A program made the translations under genes and the position numbers. Positions 1 through 5,440 of a stretch of 5,491 bases of DNA are shown here, piece after piece (the stretch's first letter is position 1; each line of letters starts with the position of its first letter). This DNA is from Methanobacteriota archaeon (GTDB taxonomy: Archaea; Halobacteriota; Syntropharchaeia; JACQPP01), in assembly GCA_016207465.1 (NCBI GenBank), contig JACQPP010000116.1, forward strand, positions 1-5,491, in the 5' to 3' direction. The notes beneath the pieces are model-generated. The model did not search any database and was not told where the DNA came from. It worked only from the letters and a program-made list of their open reading frames with translations.

Positions 1-914
1 ACCTCCGCCTCTTCCCCCTCCTCCCCCCGGAGACCCACACCCTCCCCCCGGGGGGATACTGGAACGCATCCTTCCCGGGGGTCCAAGGCCAGGAGATTCT
101 CCCCGCCGCGGTCCGCATCCGGGGGAGCGTGGACCTCCTCGTCCTCACCCCGGAGGAATTCCCCGCCTACACCCTCGCCGTGTCCCGGGGGACGGGCCCC
201 ATCGCCTACGACCCCAACCTCTCCCAGCTGAACCTCACCCGCGAGCAGGGCTCCTGGAGGCTCCCGCGGGCCGGGACCTATATTGTTGTCCTCGACAACA
301 CACCTCTGCCCCCCGGGGGGGCCCCCGGCCGGGAGGAGGCCCAGGTGTTCCTCACCCTCACCACCCCCGGGGTGGGGCCCGCCAGCGACGCCCTCCTCAT
401 CCCCGTCTTCTCCATTGTCCTCCAGGCCATGTTTCTCGGCGGGGCCGCCTATGCGGCGGGGGTCATCCAGCTCCACCGGGGGCGATTCTCCGAGGAGGAG
501 ATGCGCCGGGGGCTCCTGCGGGGGCTGCTGGGAATCCCCGCATTCGGGGGCTCCCATGCCCTCCTCACCTACCTCCTGCTGGCCCAAATCGGCTCCCCGG
601 AGCGGGCCATCGGGGGGGCCCTGCTGGGGCTGGTGGAGGGGCTCTTCGCCCCGGGGGCGGGCCTCGCCTACCCGCTCCTCCGCCGGAGGCTCCCCGGGGG
701 CCCCCTCGTCCAGGGGCTTCTCCTCCTCACCGCCGGGTGGGCGGTGTTCGCGGTCGCCCCCCCGCTTCTCCTCGGGGGTGTGCCCTGGGACCCGACCACC
801 CTCCTCTTCCTGGAGAATGAACTGGTGAGTTTCCTGCTCCTCGGCGCGGTCCTCGGATGGAGATGGGAGCCGCACACAGGGGAGAAGCCGCCTCCGCGGC
901 AACGGCTCTGGTAG
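1..914 (+). CDS. Partial membrane protein: beta-rich extracytoplasmic region plus about five membrane helices (5' end missing)
   Basis: The reading frame is open from base 3 to the TAG at 912-914, with no stop at the window edge, so the gene starts upstream. The GTG at 129 is only the first start-like codon inside the window. About 120 in-window residues come first and look like a beta-sandwich: VRIRGSVDLLVLT, then GSWRLPRAGTYIVVLDNT, a pattern of short strands ending in a G-T-Y-x-V-V-L-D-N turn. This resembles GOLD/emp24-like or pre-peptidase-like extracellular domains of uncharacterised archaeal membrane proteins; I cannot confirm the family. Hydrophobic segments follow at about in-window residues 129-154, 175-196, 202-226, 234-259 and 267-285, then a short polar tail (EPHTGEKPPPRQRLW). 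A charged loop rich in Arg and Glu (RGRFSEEEMRRG) separates helices 1 and 2 and is probably cytoplasmic. The function is unknown. The gene converges on the ligase A gene with only six bases between the stop codons. Confidence 0.72.
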   Translation, partial: LRLFPLLPPETHTLPPGGYWNASFPGVQGQEILPAAVRIRGSVDLLVLTPEEFPAYTLAVSRGTGPIAYDPNLSQLNLTREQGSWRLPRAGTYIVVLDNTPLPPGGAPGREEAQVFLTLTTPGVGPASDALLIPVFSIVLQAMFLGGAAYAAGVIQLHRGRFSEEEMRRGLLRGLLGIPAFGGSHALLTYLLLAQIGSPERAIGGALLGLVEGLFAPGAGLAYPLLRRRLPGGPLVQGLLLLTAGWAVFAVAPPLLLGGVPWDPTTLLFLENELVSFLLLGAVLGWRWEPHTGEKPPPRQRLW

Positions 915-920
915 GGCGCT

Positions 921-2612
921 TCACTTCGGGCCGGGGGCCTTCTCTTCTCGCAGGTCCTTGCGGAGGACCTTGCCGATGGCGGTCTTCGGCAGTTCTTTGC
1001 GGAACTCGATGAGTTTGGGGACCTTGTAGACCGCAAGCTTGGTCTTGCAGTAGGCGATGAACTCCTCCGGGGTCGCCGTCTCTCCCGGTTTGAGGACGAT
1101 GAATGCCTTGGGGGCCTCCCCGCGGTATTCGTCCTTGACTCCCACCACCCCGGCCTCTTGGACCTTGGGGTGCTCGTAGAGGACCTCCTCGATTTCGCGG
1201 GGGTAGATGTTGTAGCCGCTGGCGATGATGAGGTCCTTGGCGCGGTCCACGATGTAGAAGTAGCCGTCTGGGTCCATCTTGGCGATGTCCCCCGTGTGGA
1301 GCCAGCCGTTGCGGATGGTCTTCCGGGTCTCCTCGGGGCGGTTCCAGTATCCGGCCATCACCTGGGGCCCCGAGATGAGAAGTTCCCCCTCCTGGCCCGG
1401 CGGGAGTTCCCGGGAGGGGTCGTTGAGGTCCACAATCCGGGCGTCGGTGGAGGGCAGGGGGGGCCCGATGGAGCCCACCTTGCGGGTTCCGCTCACCGGG
1501 TTCACGTGGGTGACGGGGCTCGCCTCGGTGAGGCCGAAGCCCTCGCAGAGGCGGCCCCCGGTGGCCTTCTCGAACTTCTCCAAGACCTCCACCGGCAGGG
1601 GGGCGGCCCCGGAGAGGCAGGTCCGGATGCTGCTCACCCGGTATTTCGAGATTTCCGGGTGGGAGGCGATGGCATTGTAGATGGTGGGGACCCCGGGGAA
1701 GTTGGTGGGCTGGTATTTGTTAATGGCCTTGAGGGCGTCCTCCAGGACGAACCGGGGCATGAGAATCATGGTGGAGGCCATGTAGGTGGCCTGGAACATG
1801 GCAATCATCCCGTAGGCGTGGAAGAGGGGCATCACCAGCAGGAGACTCATCTGTCCCGGCTTGTCGTTGTAGAACCAGGGGGCCACCTGGAGCACATTGG
1901 AGCCCACGGAGCCGTGGGTGAGCATCGCCCCCTTGGGGCGCCCCGTCGTTCCCCCGGTGTACTGGAGCAGCGCGAGGTCCGAGGGCTCAACGGAGACCTT
2001 TGGAGGGTCCGGGGGGGCGTCCCGGATGAGGCGCTCCATGCAGAGTGCATCCGGGTCCAGCCTCAGGGGGCCCGCCTGGGGGTTCCGCTCCCGGTAGAGC
2101 TTCTTCTGCTTGATGGCGTTGAAGAGGGGACGGATGGCCGGAGGCAGGTAGGGCCCGAAGGAGGTATGGATGGACCGCTTCACCGGCACCTTCCCCCGCA
2201 GGGCCTGCACCGTGGGATGGAAGAGGTTCAGGTAGATGAGGGTCTCCGCCCCCGAGTCGTTCAACTGGTGCTCCAATTCCCGCTCCACGTAGAGGGGGTT
2301 GTTGTTCACCAGCACCGCCCCCAGCCGCAGGACCGCATAGTAGGCGATGACATACGCGGGACAGTTCGGGAGATAGACCGCCACCCTGTCCCCCTTCTTC
2401 ACCCCCATCCCCGCCAGGGCCGCGGCGAGGCGGTCAGCCCGCCCATCCAGCTCCCGGTAGGTCAATCGCCCCCCGAAGAAAACCGTGGCCGCCCGGTCGG
2501 GGAACTGGCGGGCCGCCTTCCGCAAGAACCGGTCCAGGGGCTCCCCCACAGGCTGGATTTCCCGGGGGACCTCCCGGGGATAGTGGGCGAACCAGGGGCG
2601 ATGATGGGTCAC
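921..2612 (-). CDS. Acyl-CoA synthetase (FadD-like, ANL superfamily), 'ligase A'
   Basis: Predicted to activate a carboxylic acid, probably a medium- or long-chain fatty acid, with ATP to an acyl-adenylate and then to acyl-CoA. The ANL signatures are all present in the 563-aa product: P-loop YTGGTTGRPKG (218-228), MPLFHAYG with His265, GFGLTE (358-363), TGD (440-442), the hinge region from Arg457 to Glu475 (R-x-K-D, then G-Y-N-I-Y-P and E-I-E), and the catalytic lysine Lys548 in LPKTAIGKVLRK. Length fits the FadD group. I chose the GTG at 2612 because it overlaps the upstream stop (GTGA), has GGGGAG eight bases before it, and aligns with the start of ligase B (HRPWFAHYP against ARPWLRHYP). 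The frame is open up to 2690, but that extension lies inside the upstream gene and has no counterpart in ligase B. A segment near residues 153-180 (YLPPAIRPLFNAIKQKK, basic and amphipathic) is absent from B. Substrate chain length cannot be read from the sequence. Confidence 0.93.
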   Translation of the reverse strand: MTHHRPWFAHYPREVPREIQPVGEPLDRFLRKAARQFPDRAATVFFGGRLTYRELDGRADRLAAALAGMGVKKGDRVAVYLPNCPAYVIAYYAVLRLGAVLVNNNPLYVERELEHQLNDSGAETLIYLNLFHPTVQALRGKVPVKRSIHTSFGPYLPPAIRPLFNAIKQKKLYRERNPQAGPLRLDPDALCMERLIRDAPPDPPKVSVEPSDLALLQYTGGTTGRPKGAMLTHGSVGSNVLQVAPWFYNDKPGQMSLLLVMPLFHAYGMIAMFQATYMASTMILMPRFVLEDALKAINKYQPTNFPGVPTIYNAIASHPEISKYRVSSIRTCLSGAAPLPVEVLEKFEKATGGRLCEGFGLTEASPVTHVNPVSGTRKVGSIGPPLPSTDARIVDLNDPSRELPPGQEGELLISGPQVMAGYWNRPEETRKTIRNGWLHTGDIAKMDPDGYFYIVDRAKDLIIASGYNIYPREIEEVLYEHPKVQEAGVVGVKDEYRGEAPKAFIVLKPGETATPEEFIAYCKTKLAVYKVPKLIEFRKELPKTAIGKVLRKDLREEKAPGPK

Positions 2613-3100
2613 GGCTTCTTCTCCCCGGCTTGACCCGAAGGGGAGAACCCCGGAGGCGGGGGCAGGGTCCGCGGGTCCTTCTCGAACCACAGGAGCCCAA
2701 CCATCCCCGTCTGCCCCTCATGGGCCCCATAGAGGATGATGCCCGCCTGCGCCCCCAGCCAGAGGGAGAACGGGTAGGAGACGAAGGCCAGGATGGCCAC
2801 CCCCACCATCTCCCTGCCCGGGGGCCACACCGCGTTGAAGTGGAATACTCCCGAGTTCACCTGCCAGTCAATGCCGCTCCTCGCCCCCAGCATCCGCCAC
2901 ATGGGCTCCACCCACGGGAGGTCCAGGAAGAGGGAGATGGAGAACAGATAGAAGACCACCAGGACCGCCCCGCAGAGATAGAGGACAATATGGTCATGGG
3001 TGGGCCCCGGCCCCAGCCGCCCCATCAGGAACCGCACCGACACATAGTTGATGAGCACCCCCGCGACAAACAGCAGGGGGACATCAATGAGGAAGGACAT
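2609..3100 (-). CDS. Small three-helix membrane protein of unknown function, coupled to ligase A
   Basis: A 163-aa protein that I do not recognise. Three hydrophobic segments are visible at about residues 5-27, 36-60 and 97-122. Arg23, Arg28 and the His35/His37 loop between helices 1 and 2, together with the basic C-terminal end (GEKKP), suggest a cytoplasmic C-terminus and an external loop of about 35 residues (60-96) rich in Trp and aromatics (LPWVEPMW, IDWQ, FHFNAVW). The tail carries a Pro run (TLPPPPG). The ATG at 3100 lies about 27 bp from the centre of a TATA-like box on the same strand and has no clear Shine-Dalgarno site, so the message may be leaderless. Its TGA overlaps the GTG of ligase A (GTGA), so the two are almost certainly co-transcribed and translationally coupled. 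A role in presenting or importing the acid that the ligase activates is possible but is inference only. Confidence 0.85.
   Translation of the reverse strand: MSFLIDVPLLFVAGVLINYVSVRFLMGRLGPGPTHDHIVLYLCGAVLVVFYLFSISLFLDLPWVEPMWRMLGARSGIDWQVNSGVFHFNAVWPPGREMVGVAILAFVSYPFSLWLGAQAGIILYGAHEGQTGMVGLLWFEKDPRTLPPPPGFSPSGQAGEKKP
2621..2626 (-). promoter_or_regulatory. Shine-Dalgarno-like site for ligase A
   Basis: GGGGAG on the minus strand, eight bases before the GTG at 2612 and inside the last codons of the upstream membrane gene. It supports the GTG as the real start and reinitiation or coupling across the GTGA overlap. Confidence 0.5.
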
Positions 3101-3122
3101 CCGCCCGAGACTCTACAGGACA

Positions 3123-3131
3123 GTTTAAAAG
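3123..3131 (-). promoter_or_regulatory. TATA-like box of the membrane protein/ligase A operon
   Basis: On the minus strand the sequence reads CCTTTTAAACTG, a good archaeal TATA element in an otherwise GC-rich region. Its centre is about 27 bp from the ATG at 3100, so transcription would start at or within a few bases of the start codon and give a leaderless mRNA. The core TTTAAA is self-complementary, so the same element could also serve ligase B on the plus strand, with a start near 3153. Confidence 0.55.
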
Positions 3132-3146
3132 GGTTCTCCCCCAGGC

Positions 3147-3158
3147 GAAATATTCTTG
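3147..3158 (+). promoter_or_regulatory. Candidate TATA/BRE element for ligase B
   Basis: GCGAAATATTCTTG has a BRE-like GAAA followed by an AT-rich core (AAATATT at 3148-3154). It is about 40 bp upstream of the ATG at 3192, which would place the transcript start near 3176-3180 and give a leader of roughly 12-16 bases. No Shine-Dalgarno site is seen before the ATG. The TTTAAAA at 3124-3130 is an alternative box for this gene. Confidence 0.4.
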
Positions 3159-3191
3159 AGAGACACCCGCCTCTATTCTCTGCCTCTCCCC

Positions 3192-4787
3192 ATGTCCGTC
3201 CCCCCCGCGCGCCCCTGGCTCCGCCACTACCCCCCCCAGATTCCCCGCGACATCGAGTCGGTCCCCCTCCCCATCGGAGACTACGTCCGCGAGGCCGCCC
3301 GCACCTGGCCCGAGAACACCGCCACCCTCTTCTACGGAACCCGGATTCCCTACGCCAAATTCGACGAGATGGTGGACCGCCTCGCCACCGCCCTCCACCA
3401 GCAGGGGGTCCGCCAGGGGGACCGGGTCGCCATGTACATGCCCAACTGCCCCCAATACGCCATCGCCGACTTCGCCGTCCTCCGCCTGGGGGCCATCGTG
3501 GTCAACTTCAACCCCCTCTACGTCGAGCGCGAACTCGAACACCAACTGAAGGACTCCGGGGCCGAGACCATCATCGCCCTCGACCAGCTCCTCCCCCGCG
3601 TCCAAGCCGTCCGGGCCCAGACCCCCATCAAGCGCGTCATCGGCGTCGGCCTCCTCGGCCCCGGAAAATTCCCCCCGGACATCCTCTCCTTCGACACCCT
3701 CATCAAGACCCCCCCGGACCCTCCCCACGTCAAGGTGGACCTGGACGACATCGCCCTCCTCCAGTACACCGGGGGCACCACCGGAGTCCCCAAATGCGCC
3801 GTCCACACCCACCGCACCATCGGGGCCCAGATTGCCCAGCTCACCGCCTGGTTCATCCACGACCAGCCTGGCAAGGAGCGCATCCTCCTCGTCATGCCCC
3901 TCTTCCACGCCTACGGCATGGTCACTCTCTTCCGCACCCTCTACCAGGGGGGCACCGTCATCCTCCTCCCCCGCTTCGAACTCGAGGACTTCCTCAACAC
4001 CATCGAAAAAACCCAGCCCACCTGGATGCCCGCCGTCCCCACCATCTTCACCGCCATCATCAACCACCCCCGCGGCCCCGAGGTGGCCAAATCCATCCGC
4101 ACCTGCCTCTCCGGCGCCGCCCCCCTCCCCCTCGAAGTCCTCCGCCGATACGAGGCCCTCACCGGAGGCATCGTCGCCGAGGGATACGGCATGACCGAGA
4201 TGTGCGCCGGAAGCCACCTCAACCCCCCCTTCGGCCAGCGCAAAATCGGAAGCGTCGGCATCCCCCTCCCCGGAGTGGACACCAAAATCGTGGACGCCAA
4301 CGACGGCCACCGCGAACTCCCCCCCGGCGAGCCCGGCGAACTCATCATGCGCGGCCCCCAGATGATGCGCGAATACTGGAACCGCCCCGAAGAGACCGCC
4401 AAGGTCCTCCGCGACGGATGGCTCTACACCGGAGACATCGCCAAGATGGACGAGGACGGCTACTTCTACATCGTGGACCGCAAGAAGGACATGCTCCTCT
4501 GCGGCGGCTACAACGTCTACCCCGTCGAAATCGAGGGAGTCCTCTACGAACACCCCAAGGTCCTCGAGGCCGCCGTCACCGGCGTCCCCGACGAATACCG
4601 GGGCGAAAGCCCCAAGGCCCACATCGTCCTCAAACCCGGACAGACCGCCACCCCCGACGAAATCATCGCCTACTGCCGCACCAAACTCGCCGCCTACAAG
4701 GTCCCCCGCCACGTCGAATTCCGCGCCTCGCTGCCCAAGACACCCATCGGAAAAATACTGCGGAAGGAACTGAGAGAAGAACGATAA
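3192..4787 (+). CDS. Acyl-CoA synthetase (FadD-like, ANL superfamily), 'ligase B', divergent paralogue of A
   Basis: A 531-aa ATP-dependent carboxylate-CoA ligase with the same predicted two-step reaction as ligase A. Motifs: P-loop YTGGTTGVPKC (192-202), MPLFHAYG with His239, GYGMTE (331-336), TGD (413-415), Arg430-K-K-Asp433 with G-G-Y-N and E-I-E to residue 448, and catalytic Lys521 in LPKTPIGKILRK. It matches ligase A along its length; most residues in the last 150 positions are identical by eye. Two differences stand out. It lacks about 28 residues between the PIKR motif and the TPPDPP stretch, and Cys202 (TGC at 3795-3797) replaces the Gly that normally follows the P-loop lysine. I chose the ATG at 3192 because it gives an N-terminus equal to that of A (RPWLRHYP); a TTG at 3156 would add 12 residues. 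The gene stands alone after a divergent promoter. Substrate unknown; the enzyme should be active unless Cys202 disturbs ATP binding. Confidence 0.93.
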   Translation: MSVPPARPWLRHYPPQIPRDIESVPLPIGDYVREAARTWPENTATLFYGTRIPYAKFDEMVDRLATALHQQGVRQGDRVAMYMPNCPQYAIADFAVLRLGAIVVNFNPLYVERELEHQLKDSGAETIIALDQLLPRVQAVRAQTPIKRVIGVGLLGPGKFPPDILSFDTLIKTPPDPPHVKVDLDDIALLQYTGGTTGVPKCAVHTHRTIGAQIAQLTAWFIHDQPGKERILLVMPLFHAYGMVTLFRTLYQGGTVILLPRFELEDFLNTIEKTQPTWMPAVPTIFTAIINHPRGPEVAKSIRTCLSGAAPLPLEVLRRYEALTGGIVAEGYGMTEMCAGSHLNPPFGQRKIGSVGIPLPGVDTKIVDANDGHRELPPGEPGELIMRGPQMMREYWNRPEETAKVLRDGWLYTGDIAKMDEDGYFYIVDRKKDMLLCGGYNVYPVEIEGVLYEHPKVLEAAVTGVPDEYRGESPKAHIVLKPGQTATPDEIIAYCRTKLAAYKVPRHVEFRASLPKTPIGKILRKELREER

Positions 4788-4788
4788 A

Positions 4789-4813
4789 ATGGTGAAATTT
4801 TTAGAATCACCAT
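4789..4813. promoter_or_regulatory. Inverted repeat upstream of the vapB TATA box (candidate operator or terminator hairpin)
   Basis: ATGGTGA (4789-4795) and TCACCAT (4807-4813) are perfect 7-bp inverted arms separated by 11 AT-rich bases. The right arm ends two bases before the vapB TATA box, over the BRE position. VapB antitoxins commonly repress their own operon by binding inverted repeats at the promoter, so an operator is a reasonable reading. The repeat also begins two bases after the ligase B stop and has TTTTT in its loop, so it could instead form a hairpin that helps end ligase B transcription. Confidence 0.4.
4798..4802 (+). terminator. Possible T-tract terminator of ligase B
   Basis: TTTTT lies 11 bases after the ligase B stop codon in the first AT-rich stretch after a long GC-rich gene. 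Archaeal RNA polymerase can terminate on short T-runs without a hairpin, but five T's are few, so the call is weak. Confidence 0.25.
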
Positions 4814-4815
4814 AA

Positions 4816-4823
4816 TATTTAAG
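4816..4823 (+). promoter_or_regulatory. TATA box of the vapBC operon
   Basis: TATTTAAG preceded by ACCATAA (BRE position). Its centre is about 28 bp before the ATG at 4848, so transcription should begin at about 4845-4848 and give an mRNA with little or no leader. No Shine-Dalgarno site precedes the ATG, which fits leaderless translation. Confidence 0.6.
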
Positions 4824-4824
4824 A

Positions 4825-4851
4825 CATGGCACGCCCATGATTCCCCCATGG
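4825..4851. repeat. Three CATG units at 11-bp steps between the TATA box and vapB start
   Basis: CATG begins at 4825, 4836 and 4847, exactly one helical turn apart. The first two form an inverted repeat CATGG-N5-CCATG (4825-4839), and the third is the palindrome CCATGG (4846-4851) that contains the vapB start codon. Their place between the TATA box and the likely transcript start suits a repressor site. The arms are short, so chance is possible. Confidence 0.35.
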
Positions 4852-5072
4852 CCGAACAAAATGTCGTCTCCCTGGACCCCCAGGGGCGCATAGTCATCCC
4901 CCGCCGCATCCGCAGGGCCGTGGCCGCCCGCAGATTCGAAATCGGGGTCCACGACGACCGAATCGAACTCCGGCCCATCCGGCCCCTGGAGGAGCTGTTC
5001 GGCTCCCTCCCCCGCCTGGACACCGGGCGCATCCTCCGGGAGCACCGGCGGGAAGTCGAGGATGAAGAATGA
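4848..5072 (+). CDS. vapB: VapB antitoxin, AbrB/SpoVT swapped-hairpin family
   Basis: A 74-aa protein with the AbrB-type DNA-binding domain at about residues 3-45: NVVSLDPQGRIVIPRRIR, with the hallmark G-R-I-V-I-P-R, followed by a second strand pair (FEIGVHDDRIELRPI). Dimers of this fold bind DNA. The remaining residues (46-74: PLEELFGSLPRLDTG, then a charged acidic tail ending EVEDEE) are the part expected to wrap and inhibit the toxin. It overlaps vapC by four bases (ATGA), the usual arrangement. Toxin and antitoxin would form a complex that represses the operon, and loss of VapB would free VapC. The start ATG at 4848 is set by the promoter spacing and by the domain starting at residue 3; upstream ATGs at 4826 and 4837 are out of frame. 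Confidence 0.9.
   Translation: MAEQNVVSLDPQGRIVIPRRIRRAVAARRFEIGVHDDRIELRPIRPLEELFGSLPRLDTGRILREHRREVEDEE
5058..5061 (+). promoter_or_regulatory. Shine-Dalgarno site for vapC
   Basis: GAGG (within GAGGATGA) lies seven bases before the vapC ATG at 5069, inside the last codons of vapB. With the ATGA overlap it lets the same ribosomes make both proteins and keeps toxin output tied to antitoxin translation. Confidence 0.5.
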
Positions 5073-5440
5073 AGACTCTCGTTGACAGTTTCGCATGGCT
5101 CGAATACTTCCGGGGGACTGACCGGGGAAAGCGGGTCCTCGACCACCTCCGGAAACACGAAATCCACGTCTCGGTCCTCAACCTCTACGAGGTCGCCTAC
5201 CGGGTGGAAGAAGAGGCGGGGGAGGGCCGGGCCCGCGAGTTCCTCCGCTCTCTCGAGGCCCACGCCACCGTCCACCCCGTGGGGCGCGAGGAGGCACTGG
5301 CCGCCGCCCGAATCAAGCGGGAGAGGAAACAGATGGGGGCCGTGGACTGCCACGTCCTCGCCACCGCCCGCCTCCACGGACTGAAAGTCCTCACCGGGGA
5401 CCCCCACTTCGAGGGGCTCAAAGAGGTCATCCCGATTTAA
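5069..5440 (+). CDS. vapC: VapC toxin, PIN-domain ribonuclease
   Basis: A 123-aa single-domain protein of normal VapC length. The four acidic metal-binding residues of the PIN active site are all visible: Asp6 (LVDSFAW), Glu41 (NLYEVAYR), Asp93 (GAVDCHVLATA) and Asp111 (LTGDPHF). The spacing and the end motif (A-R-L-H-G-L-K-V-L-T-G-D-P-H-F) match the family. VapC toxins are Mg2+-dependent endoribonucleases; known targets include initiator tRNA, other tRNAs and 23S rRNA, and the target here cannot be told. The active site looks intact, so the toxin is probably functional and needs the upstream VapB for control. The gene ends in TAA at 5438-5440, just before an AT-rich tract. Confidence 0.93.
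   Translation: MKTLVDSFAWLEYFRGTDRGKRVLDHLRKHEIHVSVLNLYEVAYRVEEEAGEGRAREFLRSLEAHATVHPVGREEALAAARIKRERKQMGAVDCHVLATARLHGLKVLTGDPHFEGLKEVIPI

Noticed and set aside
309..326. C6-G7-C5 palindromic block.
   Set aside because: It encodes a Pro/Gly linker in the membrane protein, and similar C and G runs occur throughout the window. It is also a likely place for sequencing error, but the frame stays open across it.
887..900. GCCGC-CTCC-GCGGC hairpin as a terminator for ligase A.
   Set aside because: Only a 5-bp stem without a U-run, inside the coding end of the opposite gene; likely from GC composition.
1158..2633. Plus-strand open frame of 491 codons opposite ligase A.
   Set aside because: Low-complexity Gly/Val/His product, antisense to a certain enzyme gene.
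2613..2690. Upstream extension of ligase A to a start at 2690.
   Set aside because: The extra 26 residues are encoded inside the membrane gene, have no counterpart in ligase B, and the GTG at 2612 has a ribosome site and GTGA overlap.
3156..3191. TTG start for ligase B, 12 residues upstream of the ATG.
   Set aside because: TTG is a rare start, the added residues do not align with ligase A, and the region holds promoter-like sequence.
2630..4795. Long plus-strand open frame (721 codons) through the membrane gene and ligase B.
   Set aside because: The product is almost only Pro, Arg, His and Gly, with no domain, and is the shifted frame of a GC-rich gene.
4826..4839. ATG codons at 4826 and 4837 as alternative vapB starts.
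   Set aside because: Both are out of frame with vapB and are expected upstream of the transcript start; the frames close after 4 and 18 codons.
3084..5096. Long open frame on the minus strand opposite ligase B (670 codons).
   Set aside because: It lies antisense to a gene with all ANL motifs, crosses the promoters and vapB, and reads as low-complexity Gly/Asp/Val/Glu. It results from the C-rich codons of ligase B.
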